From Anaeromyces robustus (taxonomy: Eukaryota; Neocallimastigomycota; Neocallimastigomycetes; Neocallimastigales; Neocallimastigaceae): DNA of 49,961 bases. The notes beneath the pieces were generated by a model. It saw nothing but the letters and a program-made list of their open reading frames with translations. It was not told where the DNA came from and ran no database searches. Each line of letters starts with the position of its first letter. The first letter of the stretch is position 1. A program made the position numbers and the translations under genes. Below are positions 1 through 20,411 of this stretch, piece by piece. The stretch covers positions 60,001 to 109,961 of the forward strand of contig MCFG01000236.1 in assembly GCA_002104895.1 (NCBI GenBank), given 5' to 3'.

Positions 1-325
1 TTTATCAATAATCTTAACGGCGAAACTTTCACCAGTCTTCTTATTAACACATTCTTTTACGATGGCTGTATTATTATATTAATGAAAAAAATAAAAATAA
101 ATACTTATTCTATACATTACAATCTATTTTATTTTAAATTATATTTATTTTTTTTAAAGTGGAAATATTACCGAAAGAACCAACACCTAAAGTTTTTCCA
201 ATATCATAGAAATCTTTAATATCTTTATTTGAAGTACCACTTTCTTTAATTTCTTCTTCTAATACCATTGGAGCAGATTTCTCCTTTTCCTTTTCTGGTA
301 AACAACAACTAAATAAATTACCCAT
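1..325 (-). CDS. CaMK-family Ser/Thr protein kinase, N-terminal part (runs off the window)
   Basis: This is the 5' end of a protein kinase gene on the minus strand. Exon 1 is 325..172, the intron is 171..66 (GT..AG) and exon 2 is 65..1, continuing past the window edge. Joining the exons gives a glycine-rich loop of the form GxGSFAxV, followed about 17 residues later by AVKIIDK, whose lysine would be the ATP-binding Lys of subdomain II. The spacing and wording resemble fungal Ca2+/calmodulin-dependent kinases, though the C-terminal part needed for a firm subfamily call is absent. The protein starts MGNLFSCC: Gly2 is a plausible N-myristoylation site and Cys7/Cys8 plausible palmitoylation sites, so membrane anchoring is likely (inference). 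The start is the only ATG in frame ahead of the kinase domain. Confidence 0.8.
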
Positions 326-2186
326 TTTATTTCTATTTATATATAAATTATAAAAAAAGAATATTTATTTTTATTATTATAATATTTATGACATTTTTTA
401 TATATTTAATAATTATATTAATAATGATATATATTATTTTTTGAATTTATTGAAATATGTTATTAAAACGATGAAAATAAAAATTTTAATTCATCATAGT
501 ATAGAAAAAACAACTGCATTTGTATTATGGTTGATTGAAAAAAATTGTCAATTTTACTGTGCAATTATTTTAATTTTTTTTCATACTACTTCATTCATTA
601 TATTATTTATAAAATCCTGTTTATATATTTATATTTTCTTTTTTTATGTTGATTATTGTTTTTTTATTGTTTACTTTTTTTAGATTGAAAAAAAAAAAAC
701 TTTGTTTATATAAAAAAATATCTACAATTTATTTTGTACATTGTTTTATATTCTATATGATTAATACTTTTTTTAAATTATTTTATTATTTTATTTAGAA
801 CTTACAATTATTATCTCTCTATATATAAAAAATCTTAAATTTATAAAAAATTTATATTATATAACAAAAAAAATTAATAATTTTATTTATTTTTTTTTAA
901 AAAAAAAAAAAAGAAAAAAAAGATAATTATATTTTAAAAGAAGATTGTTTTTTTTTAAAAAAAAAAATAAAACAAATCAATGATGTTTTTATTAATGATA
1001 TATATAATATAATTAATATTATATGTAATAATAAATCACAAAAATATTTTTTATAATATAGTATAAATATAATATAATATAATATAGAATACTAGTATAT
1101 ATTAATGCTTATTAAATAAATATAATATATATAATATAATTAATTTTTATCCTTGTTTTATTGTTAAATTGTTAAATAAATAAAATTTCAAAATTAGATA
1201 ATAATACGTAATATATTTTATAATATATTTTTAATAAAAGAATCAATCAAAATATATTAATATAAATATATTTTCTTTTATATTAAATTTATATTAAATG
1301 AGGTAAATTTAGAAATATTATTAAATAAAGTTTTTAATTTAAATTCTTAGAATATTTAAAAATTGACTTATATCATAGTATATATATTATAGTATATTAT
1401 AATATATTATGGTATATTATTATATAGTTACAAAATTATTTAATAAAAGATTAATCCTATAATATAGAAGTTATAAATTAATAATTACATATAATTCTTT
1501 ATAATAGTTTTTTAACAATAATAAAAATATGGGTAAAAATAAATAAGCATTAATAATATATAATAAATAATTAATAATAATCTTTAATAACAATTTAATA
1601 ATAAAATTTACTTAGTATTTTTAAATAATTTAATAATTATTTGTTATCGGTTATTTATTTAATACAATTATTAAAGATATATAATAATAATATTTTAATT
1701 ATATATATTATTATTATTTATTTTAGTTATTCATTTTTTTTTTATATAATTAATTATATTTTCTTTCTTTTTTTTTTTTAGTTTATGCATAAATTAAAAT
1801 TAATTATAATATACATTTATATATTTGCATTTAATTCTGCATATTATTCTTATATAATATTATTATATTATCTAATACATTATATATAATATATTCTTAT
1901 ATAATTTTTAATTTAGTGTTCATTTATTAAACTATATTTAAATATGTTTTTTTAATTTATAAATTATTATAATTTCAAAATTGATTAATGCTCATTTATT
2001 CATCTATTCGTTTATTTATCTAATTATTTAATTATTATTTATTTAATTATTATTTATCATCCATTTATTTATTTATCATTATATTAATAAATTAAAAAAA
2101 AACTAAAAAGCATATAAAATAAGAAAAAAATAAATTATTTTAAAATAGAAACAAATTTTATATATAATTTACTATTGAATTTGATT

Positions 2187-2310
2187 AAATAAATAAATAA
2201 ATAAATAAATAATAAATAAATAATAAATAAATAAATAAATAATAAATAAATAAATAAATAATAAATAAATAAATAAATAATAAATAAATAAATAATAAAT
2301 AAATAAATGA
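2187..2310. repeat. (AAAT)n microsatellite with interspersed TAA units
   Basis: The tract is made of AAAT units on the plus strand, broken regularly by TAA steps. The reverse strand reads as a meaningless Leu-Phe-Ile-Tyr repeat. Confidence 0.9.
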
Positions 2311-2574
2311 TATAAATGATACAAATTGAAATAAATATAGAATTATTAATATTCAATAGTTTTTAAAATATAATAATAATTTATAATAGAATAGAAAAAT
2401 AGAATTTGACATGATTTTAATGGCTATCGTTTAGAAAGTAAATGCAATAAATATTTTTAATATGTAAAGTTTTACTGCAGTCATTATTAATACATATTGT
2501 ACACATTAAGTATTATGGTTTAATAAATATTAATAATTCATAATTCATAAATAATATAAAATATCATCTATGAA

Positions 2575-2659
2575 AAATAAATAAATAAATAAATAAATAT
2601 AATAAATAAATAAATAGATAAATAAATAGATAAATAAATAAATATATAAATAAATATAA

Positions 2660-2698
<39 letters not shown>

Positions 2699-2733
2699 AA
2701 TAAATAAATAAATAAATATATAAATAAATATAA

Positions 2734-2768
<35 letters not shown>

Positions 2769-2770
2769 AT
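2575..2770. repeat. (AAAT)n microsatellite, interrupted
   Basis: The AAAT array is on the plus strand, with sporadic AGAT and ATAT interruptions. Its long minus-strand open frame is only the tetranucleotide read in threes. Confidence 0.9.
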
Positions 2771-3375
2771 AGATTATTTTTTTTAAAAATTCCATGATTT
2801 ATGGCAATTTTTTTTCTTCGTATTTATTTGTTTATTTGATATTTCAAATCACTCATGGGAAAAAAAAAAAAAAACGGCAGTAAAAAAAAAAAAGTACAAA
2901 ATCATAAGGATTTTCTATTTTTAGTTGATGTCATAAGAATTAAATAATGTAATAATTATATGTATAATTTATCCATTAATCATTAATCATTAATCATCAA
3001 GTATATTTAAAATAATTTATTTAAAGATAACCCATATTAATTCAATAACTTTATAATTAGAATATTTTAATATTTTATATTTATATATAAAATTATAAAT
3101 ATAAAATAGAAAATTATAAATATAACATAGAAAATTATAAATATAAACTATTAAAAATATGATATATGAAATATTATTGAATAACAATTATTAATATAAT
3201 TATAAATATAATTATGAATTTTAACATTATTAAATATTAATCTTACCAAATAAAAATAAAATTTTAATATAAAAAATAAAACAAATAAAAGTTACATTTT
3301 TACTATGAAATTTTATTTAAATATAAAAATAAAATATATAAAAAAATAATATTTGTTTAAAATAAAATTGATAGA

Positions 3376-3409
<34 letters not shown>

Positions 3410-3720
3410 TTTCATTTAATTTTCTATTATTTTTCTCAATTTATATATCTGTTTCCTTAAATATTTATAGAAATCTATTATTATTCTATTATTATTATTA
3501 TTATTATTATTATAAGAAATATGAATAAAAGAAAATCTATTGTATGCCAATAGATTAGGTCATAATAGTAATTTTTTTTTTCAAATATTTTTTAATTATA
3601 AAAATAAAGTTTTTTTAAATAAACTCTTTTAATTTTACTAAAGATATTTTATAAAGTATCTTATGTTAATAAAATAAAAAAAATAAATTAAAAATTATTT
3701 ATTTTACATTTTATAATTAT

Positions 3721-3730
3721 ATAATTATAA

Positions 3731-3770
<40 letters not shown>

Positions 3771-4033
3771 AAATAAATAAATAATTATTTAATTAAGATT
3801 AATAAATAAATAAATAAATAAATAAATAATAAATAAATAAATAATTATTTAATTAAGATTAATAAATAAATAAATAAATAATAAATAAATAAATAATAAA
3901 TAAATAAATAATTATTTAATTAAGATTAATAAAAATAAATAAATAAATAAGTAAATAAATAAATAATAAATAAATAATTACTTAATTAAGATTAATAAAA
4001 ATAAATAAATAAATAAGTAAATAAATAAATAAA
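3721..4033. repeat. Minisatellite of about 65-bp units built on (AAAT)n
   Basis: Four to five imperfect copies occur of a unit that joins an AAAT array to the block AATTATTTAATTAAGATTAAT. The block recurs near 3783, 3843, 3909 and 3975 (the last with a T-to-C change). Later copies share an extra G (AAGTAAAT), so they are duplicates of one another rather than independent slippage products. Confidence 0.8.
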
Positions 4034-4859
4034 TTTTTTATAGAATATATATATATATTTTAACTTTTTATTAATTATAAATAAATATATATATATAAAA
4101 TAAAATGTGTATTAAAACGAAAATATTAATTAAATTTTAAAAAATAATAAAAATCAATAAAATAATAAAAATTTTATATTATATTTTTATATAATAAAGG
4201 TAAACTGAATTTTTTTTTAAATTATTTTTATCAAAGTCATATTTTTGTATTTGTAAATTTAATTATTATAATAAATGATATTTACACTTTTATTTTTATA
4301 TATATGGATTAATATTATTTTTACTTTTATTTTTATATATAAATGGTTATATATATTGGACGAAAAAATATTTTATAATTAATTTTTAACTATACTGTGA
4401 TAATTCATTATTAATGTTAATTAATATATAAGATTAATAGTAGTAATAAAAAAAAAAGTTGAAAAAATTAATTGTCTTTCCATTGAAAAGTTTAATAATT
4501 TAAATTTATAAATTTAAAAAAAAAAAAAAGATAAAAAAATTTTTTTTAATTATATTTATTTTATTTTTAGTATAAATTGTATTATATATACATATAACCA
4601 AAAGAAATAAAAGAAAAAGAGAATAAAAAGGATAGAAATGAATATATAAAATTAAATAATATATAAATGATATATGCCAGCAAGAACTTTTAACATATTA
4701 AGAATATATATATTTTATAAGATAAATTATTTATACAATAATATGTTATTATAGATTTATTATTAATATAATAATATTGAACTGTTTAATTATATAACCC
4801 AAAAGTTCTAATAATAATTATTTATTGTTACAGTGAAAATATTTATTTACTGATTAAAT

Positions 4860-5200
4860 TTTAATAAATATTTTTTATTAAAAAGAACTTATTAATGATT
4901 AAAAATATTTATTTAAAAGAATATTAAAAAGAACTTATTTTTAATGATTAAAAAATATTTATTAAAAAGAATATTAAAAAGAACTTATTTTTAATGATTA
5001 AAAATATTTATTAAAAAGAATATTAAAAAGAACTTATTTTTAATGATTAAAAATATTTATTAAAAAGAATTAATATTTTTAATGATAAAAACATTTATTA
5101 AAAAAATTATTATTTTTAATGATAAAAACATTTATTAAAAAAAATTATTATTTTTAATGATAAAAACATTTATTAAAAAAATTATTATTTTTAATATATT
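4860..5200. repeat. Two adjoining minisatellites (units of about 49 bp and 36 bp)
   Basis: The left part repeats a unit of about 49 bp containing GAACTTATTTTTAATGATT and TATTTATTAAAAAGAATATT, roughly four times. From about 5068 a related shorter unit takes over, with TTTTTAATGATAAAAACATT about every 36 bp. The two units share the TTTTTAATGAT core, so one probably arose from the other by partial deletion and re-amplification. Confidence 0.8.
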
Positions 5201-5866
5201 TTTAATTATTAATTTTTTTTTTAGTTTGATTTATTATATTGTTATTTCAAATAAATAACTTTAAAAGCTTTTTTTTTATATTTGTCAAAAAAATATTTAT
5301 TATATCTTTTTTTAATATCAGCAATATTTTTATTTTATAATTAATTTGTTTAAATTATAATTATAAATAATATAATAAATAATATATATATATATATAAA
5401 TTTTATAATTCTTACAAACTTAATAAAAAAATTACTGTGCAAAATTATTTATAATTTAAAAATTAACACTAACAATATAGTTAATAAACATATTTTTTAA
5501 TGAAAATCCTGGAAAAATATCTTATACTTTAGTTCAAAAGAAAAAAAAAAGTATATTTTATACCAATATAAGAAAATTTGATAAGCAATTAGTTAATCTA
5601 TTATCATAGAATTTTGATGTATACAATTAATTATAATAGTAGTTTCTAAAAATAGATTTTTTTTTTTGTTTCGATTATCATTTTAATATTTAAATAAAAT
5701 TTTTTTAATTTTTTTCATATATCTATCATTTTTTATTTAATTATATTATATTATTTTATATTATTATATATATTATAATATATAATAATATAATGTATTA
5801 CTCCTAGAAAAAGAAAGAAATTACTACAGCTGCTCTTTTATATCGTACATATATAAAATAGAAAGT

Positions 5867-11943
<6,077 letters not shown>

Positions 11944-12678
11944 AGCAAAAAACAAAAAACAAAAAAAAAAATAAAAAATAAAAAATAAAAAAAAAAAAAA
12001 AAAATTAAATTAAGTTAAATATACCTTTTAATATATATTACATTTAATAATTATTTTTATTTTTTAAACAATAATTAAATCCATATATTTAAGTTTATTT
12101 TATATATAATATATCAATATATTTTTTGTTTTTTTACTTAATAATTTTGTTTTATTTTTTTATTATAATAAATATAAATTTGAAATAAAAAAAAATTTTT
12201 TTTGAAATCATTGTTTTCAATTATTAATATACATATAACATAAAATAATTATTTTATAATGAAAGTAATAAAAAAATATAAAATATATATATAGATATTA
12301 AGAAAAAATATAAATTTTTTAATATATGTGACATAAACAATATTATAATAATATTTAATATTAAATATTAAATATTAGTTTTTTCTTAATTTCTATTTTA
12401 TTATATATTATTTACTATATTTATTATAAATATAATATTATAATAATAAATACCCTTGATATAAATAAAATTTTAATAATTAATAATAGTTGATAATAAA
12501 ATTACCCTCTTTCTTTTTTTAAAAATGTTTTAATTTATATAAAATTATTGTTATTTAAAATTATTTTTAAATAATAATTTTCCAAAACATGCATAACAGT
12601 TAACGGTTATGTATACTTTACTAATTGATAATAAAGAATTCTATATATATTATTATTTTATATATTTTATATAATGTA

Positions 12679-12741
<63 letters not shown>

Positions 12742-13996
12742 AAAAAACTATGAAAAAATTTTGAAAATTAAAAAAAATATTTTAAATGTTTTTTTTTAAT
12801 ATATTATATTTATATTATATATATTATGTTTATAGTTTTACTAATTAATTAATATATTAATCAATATATTTTTTAATTTAAAATTAAATAGTAAATAATA
12901 ATTATTATATTATACAATATATTAGATTATATTATAGTATTAAATGAACCATTAAAATAATTAAAATTGATAAAAAATAAATAATATTTAATAAATCTTG
13001 TTATAATAATTGATAATTATTAAAAAAAAAAGATTTTTTTTATATATATTATTTAAATACTTTTTTATCTATTCAAAATAATTTTTTTTTCTTTTTCTGA
13101 TAAATATTATGGGTTAATTGTTAAATAATTAAAATTATCAAAGATTAAAAAAAAAAAAAAAAAAAAAAGTCAAATAAAAAAGAACAAAAAAAATTTTTTA
13201 TTATATTTTAAAGTTTGTATCTATATAAATGAATAAATGTGTAATTATATAATTAAATAAATAAATAAAACTAAATAATTAAATTCAACCAAATTAAATA
13301 AATAAATAATATTTATTTAATAAATTTAAAAATAATATAATATAATATCATATAATATAATATAATATATATTATTATATTATAAATAAAAATATCCAAA
13401 TTAATTTTATATTAAAAAATATATTATTTTTTCTATTTTAATAATTAAATAATTAAATATTATTCAATATTATTAAAAATTATTCTAATAAATATTTTTT
13501 TTTTTAAAAAAAAAATACCAAACATTTTTTTTTTACAATTAAAAGTAAATTTCAATAAGAAGAATTAAAAATTATGAAATTTAATTTTAAGTTTTTATAT
13601 AATATAATATATTCATAATTTATATTTAAATATATAATTAATAATTATTTATTATTTATTATTTATTAATTATTTTTATATATATATTATTCATTAACAA
13701 TCAATTGCTGTCATTATACATTTCAAATTAAACTTAAATACTTTTATAATTTTCATTATAAAAAATATAATAAAATACAAATAAAAAACATAATTTATAA
13801 ATTATATTTATTTTAATAAATATACCTAATCAATAAATATCATATCTTCATATATATATATAAAATTTCAATTTTTTAAATTTCTTTAACAGATTTAATT
13901 AAAAATAATATAATATACAATAATATTTTTTCTATAAAAATTTTTTTTAGAAAATTATAATTACTATCCAATCCAAATAATATAAAAAAAAATACT
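11944..13996. other. Intergenic region, no gene found
   Basis: The region is A/T-rich DNA between the kinase stop and the sorting nexin start, on the same strand. It holds a (TTA)n array at about 12678-12740, poly-A near 13148-13168 and mixed A/T. No exon or RNA gene was seen. Confidence 0.7.
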
Positions 13997-15375
13997 ATGG
14001 ATCGTTTCAGCGCTGTAAGACCATACGATATTTCTAAAGTTGATTTCCACGAACAAAGTGCAGAAGAAAGATATGGTGTACCAGAAAATTTTTTAGAAAT
14101 TGAAGTTAGATCCCCAGTTACTCATGGTTTTGGAAGAAAACAAGTAATTATATCTTTTAAACAAACAACAACAACAATAATAAATTCTATTTTTTTTTTT
14201 TCTTTCAATTCATTAATTTTATATATATTTGAATAATTTTTTATTTTTAATATAATAATTTTCATATTATACAAATATTTTTATGATATTTTTAAATTAA
14301 CAATTTTCAACAATGAATAATTTTATTATAATACATAAAACCGAAGTTCACTGATTATGAAATTGTTTGTAGAGTAAGTAAATAATAAATAAATAAAATA
14401 AATAACAATTAATTATATATATCATATTTTATTAATGAAGAAAAATTTTTTTATTTACTTTCATAAATATATATATATTTAAATCAATATTATAAAAGAA
14501 TAATATACCAGCCTTTAAATTAAGAAATTCCTCAGTAAGGCGTAGATACAGTGAATTTGAATGGTTTAAAGATGCTTTAGAAAGAGAAAGTTCCAGAGTT
14601 AAAATTCCACAACTTCCAGGAAAAGTATTTACTAATCGTTTTAGTGAAGAAGTTATTGAACATAGAAGACAAGGTTTAGAAAGATTCTTACAAATGTATG
14701 TCAATATGTCAATTTTTTTTTTTTTCTTTATAAAAGTTATTTACTTATTTACTTATTTACTTACATATTTATTTATTTACTTATTTATTTGTTTATGTAT
14801 TTATTTATTTATTTTCTTATTTGTTTTTCTCGTTTTTTATCCATTTTATAAATTATAAATAATGTACTAATAATACATAATATATATTATTATTCTGTAA
14901 ATTATTAAATATTGCTATAGTGTCGCTGGACATCCATTACTTCAAACTGGTTCAAAGGTAATATATATAATACAATATTTTTAAATAATATTAATATATA
15001 TATTATAATTATATATTAACTAAATATTGTCATATATTATATATTATATATTATATATTATATATCACATATTATGTTATTCTTTAAATATATATATAAC
15101 AAAAAATATCTACAAAAAAAATATATATTGATAATCAGATCCTTGTTCCATTTATTCAAGGTAGTATAAATTAATAATACACTTTTAAATAATATATATT
15201 ATTAAATATATATATATAATTAATAATATAATATATTTTCAAATTTTAATTTACAATATCTTAATAATATCTTATATCTTAATATCTTTTATCATATTAT
15301 ATATTTTCTAATATTATATATATGCTTTGAATTTATATAATTATAGATCCAAACTTTAACAAGGATAGATTCTAA
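13997..15375 (+). CDS. SNX3: Sorting nexin 3 / Grd19-like PX-domain protein
   Basis: The six exons are 13997-14143, 14347-14373, 14499-14695, 14921-14957, 15139-15160 and 15347-15375, and the model closes in frame at 152 residues, the normal size for Snx3. Almost the whole protein is one PX domain: the N-terminal [11 protein letters not shown] block, the [10 protein letters not shown] motif near 72-81 (phosphoinositide-binding Arg and Tyr), the IPQLPGK loop at 94-100, and [10 protein letters not shown] near 113-122. The family binds phosphatidylinositol 3-phosphate on early endosomes and works with retromer in recycling cargo to the Golgi. Exons 2, 4, 5 and 6 encode only 7-13 residues each and would be missed by simple ORF searches. 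Identification rests on matching sequence along the full length. Confidence 0.93.
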
Positions 15376-16537
15376 AAATAAAATTATCTATAAAAATTTG
15401 AAATATATATTTTTTATATTTTATTAAAAAAAAAATAATAATAATAAAAAATAAGTATAATAAATAAGTATTTTAACATATCATATATATATATACCATC
15501 AATTTGATGTTAAACAATAAATAAAAAAAAAATAAGAAGATGAAGAAAAAAAGAAAATTAATATTCAAATTATCAAATATAAATTATTAACTTTTTTTTT
15601 TTTCTTTTTAAAAAAAAAAAAAACTAAATATAAATATAAATATCGCTTTATCTGACCTTCTTATTTTTTTTCTTTTTCTTTTATTTATTATTTTTTTCTT
15701 TATTAAATAAATAATAAAGAAATTTTATAAATTTAAACAAAATGTAATATTAATTTAAAAAACAAAAAAAAATAAAAATAAAAATAAAAATAAAAATAAA
15801 AATAAAAATAAAAATAAAAATAAAAATAAAAATAAAAATAAAAATAAAAATAAAAATAAAAATAAAAATAAAAATAAAAATAAAAATAAAAATAAAAATA
15901 AAAATAATAAATGAAAAAAAAGTATTCTTAAATTTATCTTATTAATTTACAATTATATATTAATATTAAGCAAACTAATTTTAATATAATAATAAGATGA
16001 TAAATATCTTATAAAATACAAAATAATAATGACTAAAAAAAAAAAAACTACATTTACACTAATTTTATTTATTTATTTATTTATTTAACTTTTGTGCATT
16101 TTATTTATTTTCAATAAAAAAAATATACATTACTTTATTTATTGTTATACAGTTATAGTATAAATATGTTTTTTTTTTTTTTTTTTTTTTTTTAATTCAA
16201 ATTTTATTATTTTTTTTTATTACAATTTTTTATTATGAAAATTTAACAATTTGTTTTTTTGTTTGTTTGTTTTTTTGTTTGTTTTTGTTTTTGTTTTCTA
16301 TTATATTATAATAATTTTTTTTTCTCTTTCAATTTATTTTACTTCAATTTTATTTTATTTTCATTTTATTTCATTTTATTATTTATTATTATTATTATTA
16401 TATCTTAAATTTTCATTTTTATTTATTGTATTTTTATTTTTTAATTATATATATATATTATAAATATATATATATATTTTATCTTTTTACTTTTTTTTTT
16501 TTTTTTTTCTTTTTTTTTTATTCTTCTATTCTTTTAT
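15376..16537. other. Convergent intergenic region
   Basis: This is the shared 3' region of the sorting nexin (+) and the BAR-SH3 gene (-). It carries a hexanucleotide array, poly-T runs near 16169-16193 and 16490-16509, and no coding sequence that I can support. Confidence 0.7.
15772..15906. repeat. (AAAAAT)n hexanucleotide array, about 22 units
   Basis: This is a nearly perfect six-base tandem repeat between two convergent genes. It lacks the G-rich strand of a telomere repeat. Confidence 0.92.
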
Positions 16538-18509
16538 TTATTGAACATAATTACCAGGGAATTGACCAATTTTACCATTAATTTTTCCAGTCCACCATTC
16601 ATTTGCATTAGCAGATCTTTTAATAATTTCAATTCTATCACCACGTTTAAATGAAATATCACCATCATTTTGAGCAGTGAAATCATATAAAGCAGTAACA
16701 TATTGAACAGAACTTGGTTTTCTAGGTATAGCTGGTGGTGGTGGTTTAGAAGCAGCTGCGGCTGCGGCTGCAGCTATATTATTTGTACCAGTTCTAGATA
16801 AAGAATTTCTGGAATATGTACTTTTAGTAGCAGATTCATAAGAAGGTAAATCATCTTGTGCTGACGTTGTTGTAGTTGGTCTACTATAAGCACTACTAGT
16901 TCCAGTTGAAGTTGGACCACCAATAGTATTCATATTAGATGTAATAGAATTAGAAGTACTAAGACCCATATGAGTTGATGTTAATAAACGATTTAAAGAA
17001 TCTACATTTGATTCATCTAATAAGGCTTTTGTATTATAACTTTCATATTGAGCAATAATATCAGTATTTAAATTAAGACCACATTCATTAGCAATTTCAT
17101 AAAAGTAAACATACATAACATGATATACATCCTTTTGAATACTATAAAGTGTAATCAAACTAGCATCATATAAATTAGCACTACAATCAAAGAATGTAGG
17201 TAATTGTTGTTTTAATTGTTCATCATAAGTTTTAAATTCAAGTTCAGCTGTTGTAAAAGCTTCACGAGTTTTTGCTAATTTTCTTTCTTCATCAAGACTT
17301 CTACTTTGTTTATTACTTAATTTTTCAAGTGTATCTTTATGACGGTCATAATCTAAAGCTTTATGAGAACGTTTTTTTAATACTTGTTTTACAGAGTGAA
17401 TAATATCTTGATAATTTTTCATTGGTTCAATTACATGGAAATTAACATTTTGAAGGTGAGGTAAAATTTGTTCATTCATAGTTTTAGTTTTTTCTAGATA
17501 AATTTCAATCTTTCTTGTATCAGCTTCAACTACACTTGTAGTACCTTTTTTTTAAAAAAAAGAATTGTAATTATAGTTATAGTTATAGTTATTATTATTA
17601 TATATATATTTTATTATTATATTATATTATTATAATTGTTATTATTGTTGTCATTGTTATTGTTGTTATTATTGTGGTTTTTGTTATTGTTAAATTGTTT
17701 AAATTATACAATATATATTTATTATTATTATTATATGTTACATTATATTCCAATGAATTGTAATTTAATTATATAATATTATATAAATATATACATAAGT
17801 ATAATGATAATAATATAAATATTAATATAACAAAAAATAAAATAAATAAAATGAAGAAAGGGATTAATGTTTTATACATTTTTTAGAATTAAAAAATTTT
17901 ATAAATGATATAACATAAATAATAATATTTATTATAATATATATATATATTTATTTACTATATACAGAGCTTCTTCTTGTAATATCTTCATTTGAAGATA
18001 TTGGTGATTCTGTAAGAGAAGAGATTGGTTTATATAACTGTGTATTTTAAAATGAAAGAAAAAATATATACAAATATAAAATAAAAAAAAAATTATTAAT
18101 AATAATGTATGAATAATATATAGATAGTAATTAATATATAATTTTAAATTTCAATTCTTTCTTTCTTTCACTTTTCTTTTCTTCTCTCTTTTTTTTTTAT
18201 TATTATTATTCTTATAATAAATTTATCCATTATTTTAATATATCTATATAATATTTTTATTTTATTTAATTTTTATTTCATTTTTACTTCTAATATAGAT
18301 TTTCCTAATTCTTCTTGATGTTTCATCATAGTTTCAACAGTTTTCTTAAATTTTTCAGAATCAGAAAGTAAACTTTTAACTTGGGTTTGAACTTTATTGA
18401 CATGATCTTCTAAATCTTTAAAATCTAAATCTCTTTCTTGATTATTTTTATTGATAATATTTTTGACCTGTTGAGGTCCTCTTTGAATCATTTTTGAAAT
18501 ACCTCTCAT
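16538..18509 (-). CDS. BAR-SH3 endocytic protein (Rvs167/Hob1/amphiphysin type)
   Basis: The three exons on the minus strand are 18509..18288, 18037..17959 and 17544..16538, giving 435 residues. Residues 1 to about 240 form a helical BAR domain, beginning MRGISKMIQRGPQQ with a basic amphipathic helix-0-like start. A Ser/Thr-rich linker follows with a run of eight Ala and the class-II-like proline stretch KPPPPAIPRKP. The last 56 residues are an SH3 domain with ALYDF, the EWW binding-surface tryptophans and the closing FPGNYV. The family senses or makes membrane curvature at endocytic sites and binds actin regulators through SH3. The exon 2 donor is not the first GT but the GTAAAT seven bases later; only that choice joins exon 3 in phase. 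Confidence 0.92.
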
Positions 18510-19135
18510 TTTGACTATTTACTTTTTTACAAAAAAAAAAAAAAAAGAAGAAAAAAAGAAAAAAAATTAAAAAAGTATAAAAATTAGAAAAAAAACAATA
18601 TAATAAAATGAGGAAAAAAAACGAAATAAAAAAATAAAATTGCTTTTATTTTTTTTTTTATTATTATTAAACGGGAGTTTTAATTAATATTATTAAGTAT
18701 ATCAAGTAAAAAATAATAATATAAAGATTTTATATTATTTTTTCAATGTAACTATAACCAATTTTCAAAATTTGTTATTATTTTACTGTTATTTATTATA
18801 GCAGTTATAATTTTTTTTATATATAATAAAAAAATAAATATAAATATATATAATTTTTAATAAATAAATAATATTATAATATATTAATTATTTTTAATAA
18901 TTTTTAACAATTAAAAATTATTATTATTTATTAATTATTTTTTAATTAATAATTAACTAAAAAAGAAATATATAAATAATATATTATAATATATTCAATA
19001 ATATATATAATTTATCTACTTAATTTTATTTTTTGATGGATGTTTTTATTGTTTTAATATAATAATAAATAATAACTATTATATAAATAAATAATAAATT
19101 AATAATGAATAAAAAATAATAATACAAAATATATG

Positions 19136-19283
<148 letters not shown>

Positions 19284-19390
19284 ATTATTATTATTATTTA
19301 AGTATTACACAAAATATACCTTTATCTTTTTTATTTAATCTTTATTTAATTAATAATATTTAAATTATTATTATTAATTATATAATAATA

Positions 19391-19546
<156 letters not shown>

Positions 19547-20076
19547 TATTAAAACAATAAAAATCATCCATCAAAAAAAATTTTGAAAAAAATTTTTTTG
19601 AAATTGAAATTTTGAAATTTTAATTAAATAATATAAGATTATATATATTATAATACACTCAATGTTTAAATTATTTTTTTTATTATTTTTAAAAAATTAA
19701 ATAATATAATTTCCTTTCTACAAATATATGATTTATTTATTAAATTGTATTTTTTATTCTTTTATTATAATTTAAATTTTATTTTTATTTTTTGTGTTTT
19801 TCGACTTATTTTATTATTTAAATAATTTAATTATTTAATAGGAAATAAAGATATATATATATATATTATATAATTTAATAATGTTAATTTTATTATATAT
19901 ATATAAATTGAATATTAACAAATATTCAATAATATTTGATTAAATCGCTAAAATACTCTTTTTTAAATATATACAAAAAAATGAAAAGACAAAAAAAAAC
20001 TTTTTTTATTATTTTTTTTTTTTTTTTAATTTTATATTATCATTAATAAAAATTAATAATATATATTAACATTTTT

Positions 20077-20380
20077 TTATAGATCTTCTAAACGATTATC
20101 ATCTTCCGGTGATAATGGTGAAAGGTTTTCATCATCAAGTAATGGCCTATTTTCATTAAAATTTCTTAAATTACCTGATTCACTATTATTAGTATCTAAA
20201 AATTGTATAGGAAGATCAGCAATTCCATTAAATATAAAAGTTCCATAAATCAAAACTAAAATAGAAACATTATATATTACAAATATTTATATAAATAATT
20301 AATAAAAGTTATAAATCGAAAATATAACATATATTTAGTTATATTTATTTTAAGATGTATTAATTGTTAGTGGATGCATT

Positions 20381-20411
<31 letters not shown>

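Larger units (their letters stand above)
326..5866. other. Intergenic region, AT-only repeats, no gene found
   Basis: This 5.5-kb spacer lies between two divergently transcribed kinase genes, so both promoters must be inside it. It is nearly pure A/T with poly-A/poly-T runs, (AAAT)n arrays at about 2187-2310 and 2575-2770, short (TTA)n runs near 3380 and 3485, and two minisatellites listed separately. I found no coding exon, tRNA or recognisable regulatory motif. Confidence 0.7.

Noticed and set aside
441-683. An 80-residue plus-strand open frame upstream of the CaMK-type gene
   Set aside because: It is hydrophobic Phe/Ile-rich sequence as expected from A/T DNA, with no domain, no codon bias and no splice context.
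2135-2795. Two minus-strand open frames of Leu-Phe-Ile-Tyr repeats
   Set aside because: They are the AAAT microsatellite read in threes. The same holds for the frames at 35716-35976, 38168-38429 and 38994-39188.
15772-15906. Hexamer array considered as telomere repeat
   Set aside because: AAAAAT lacks G-rich character and lies between two intact convergent genes.
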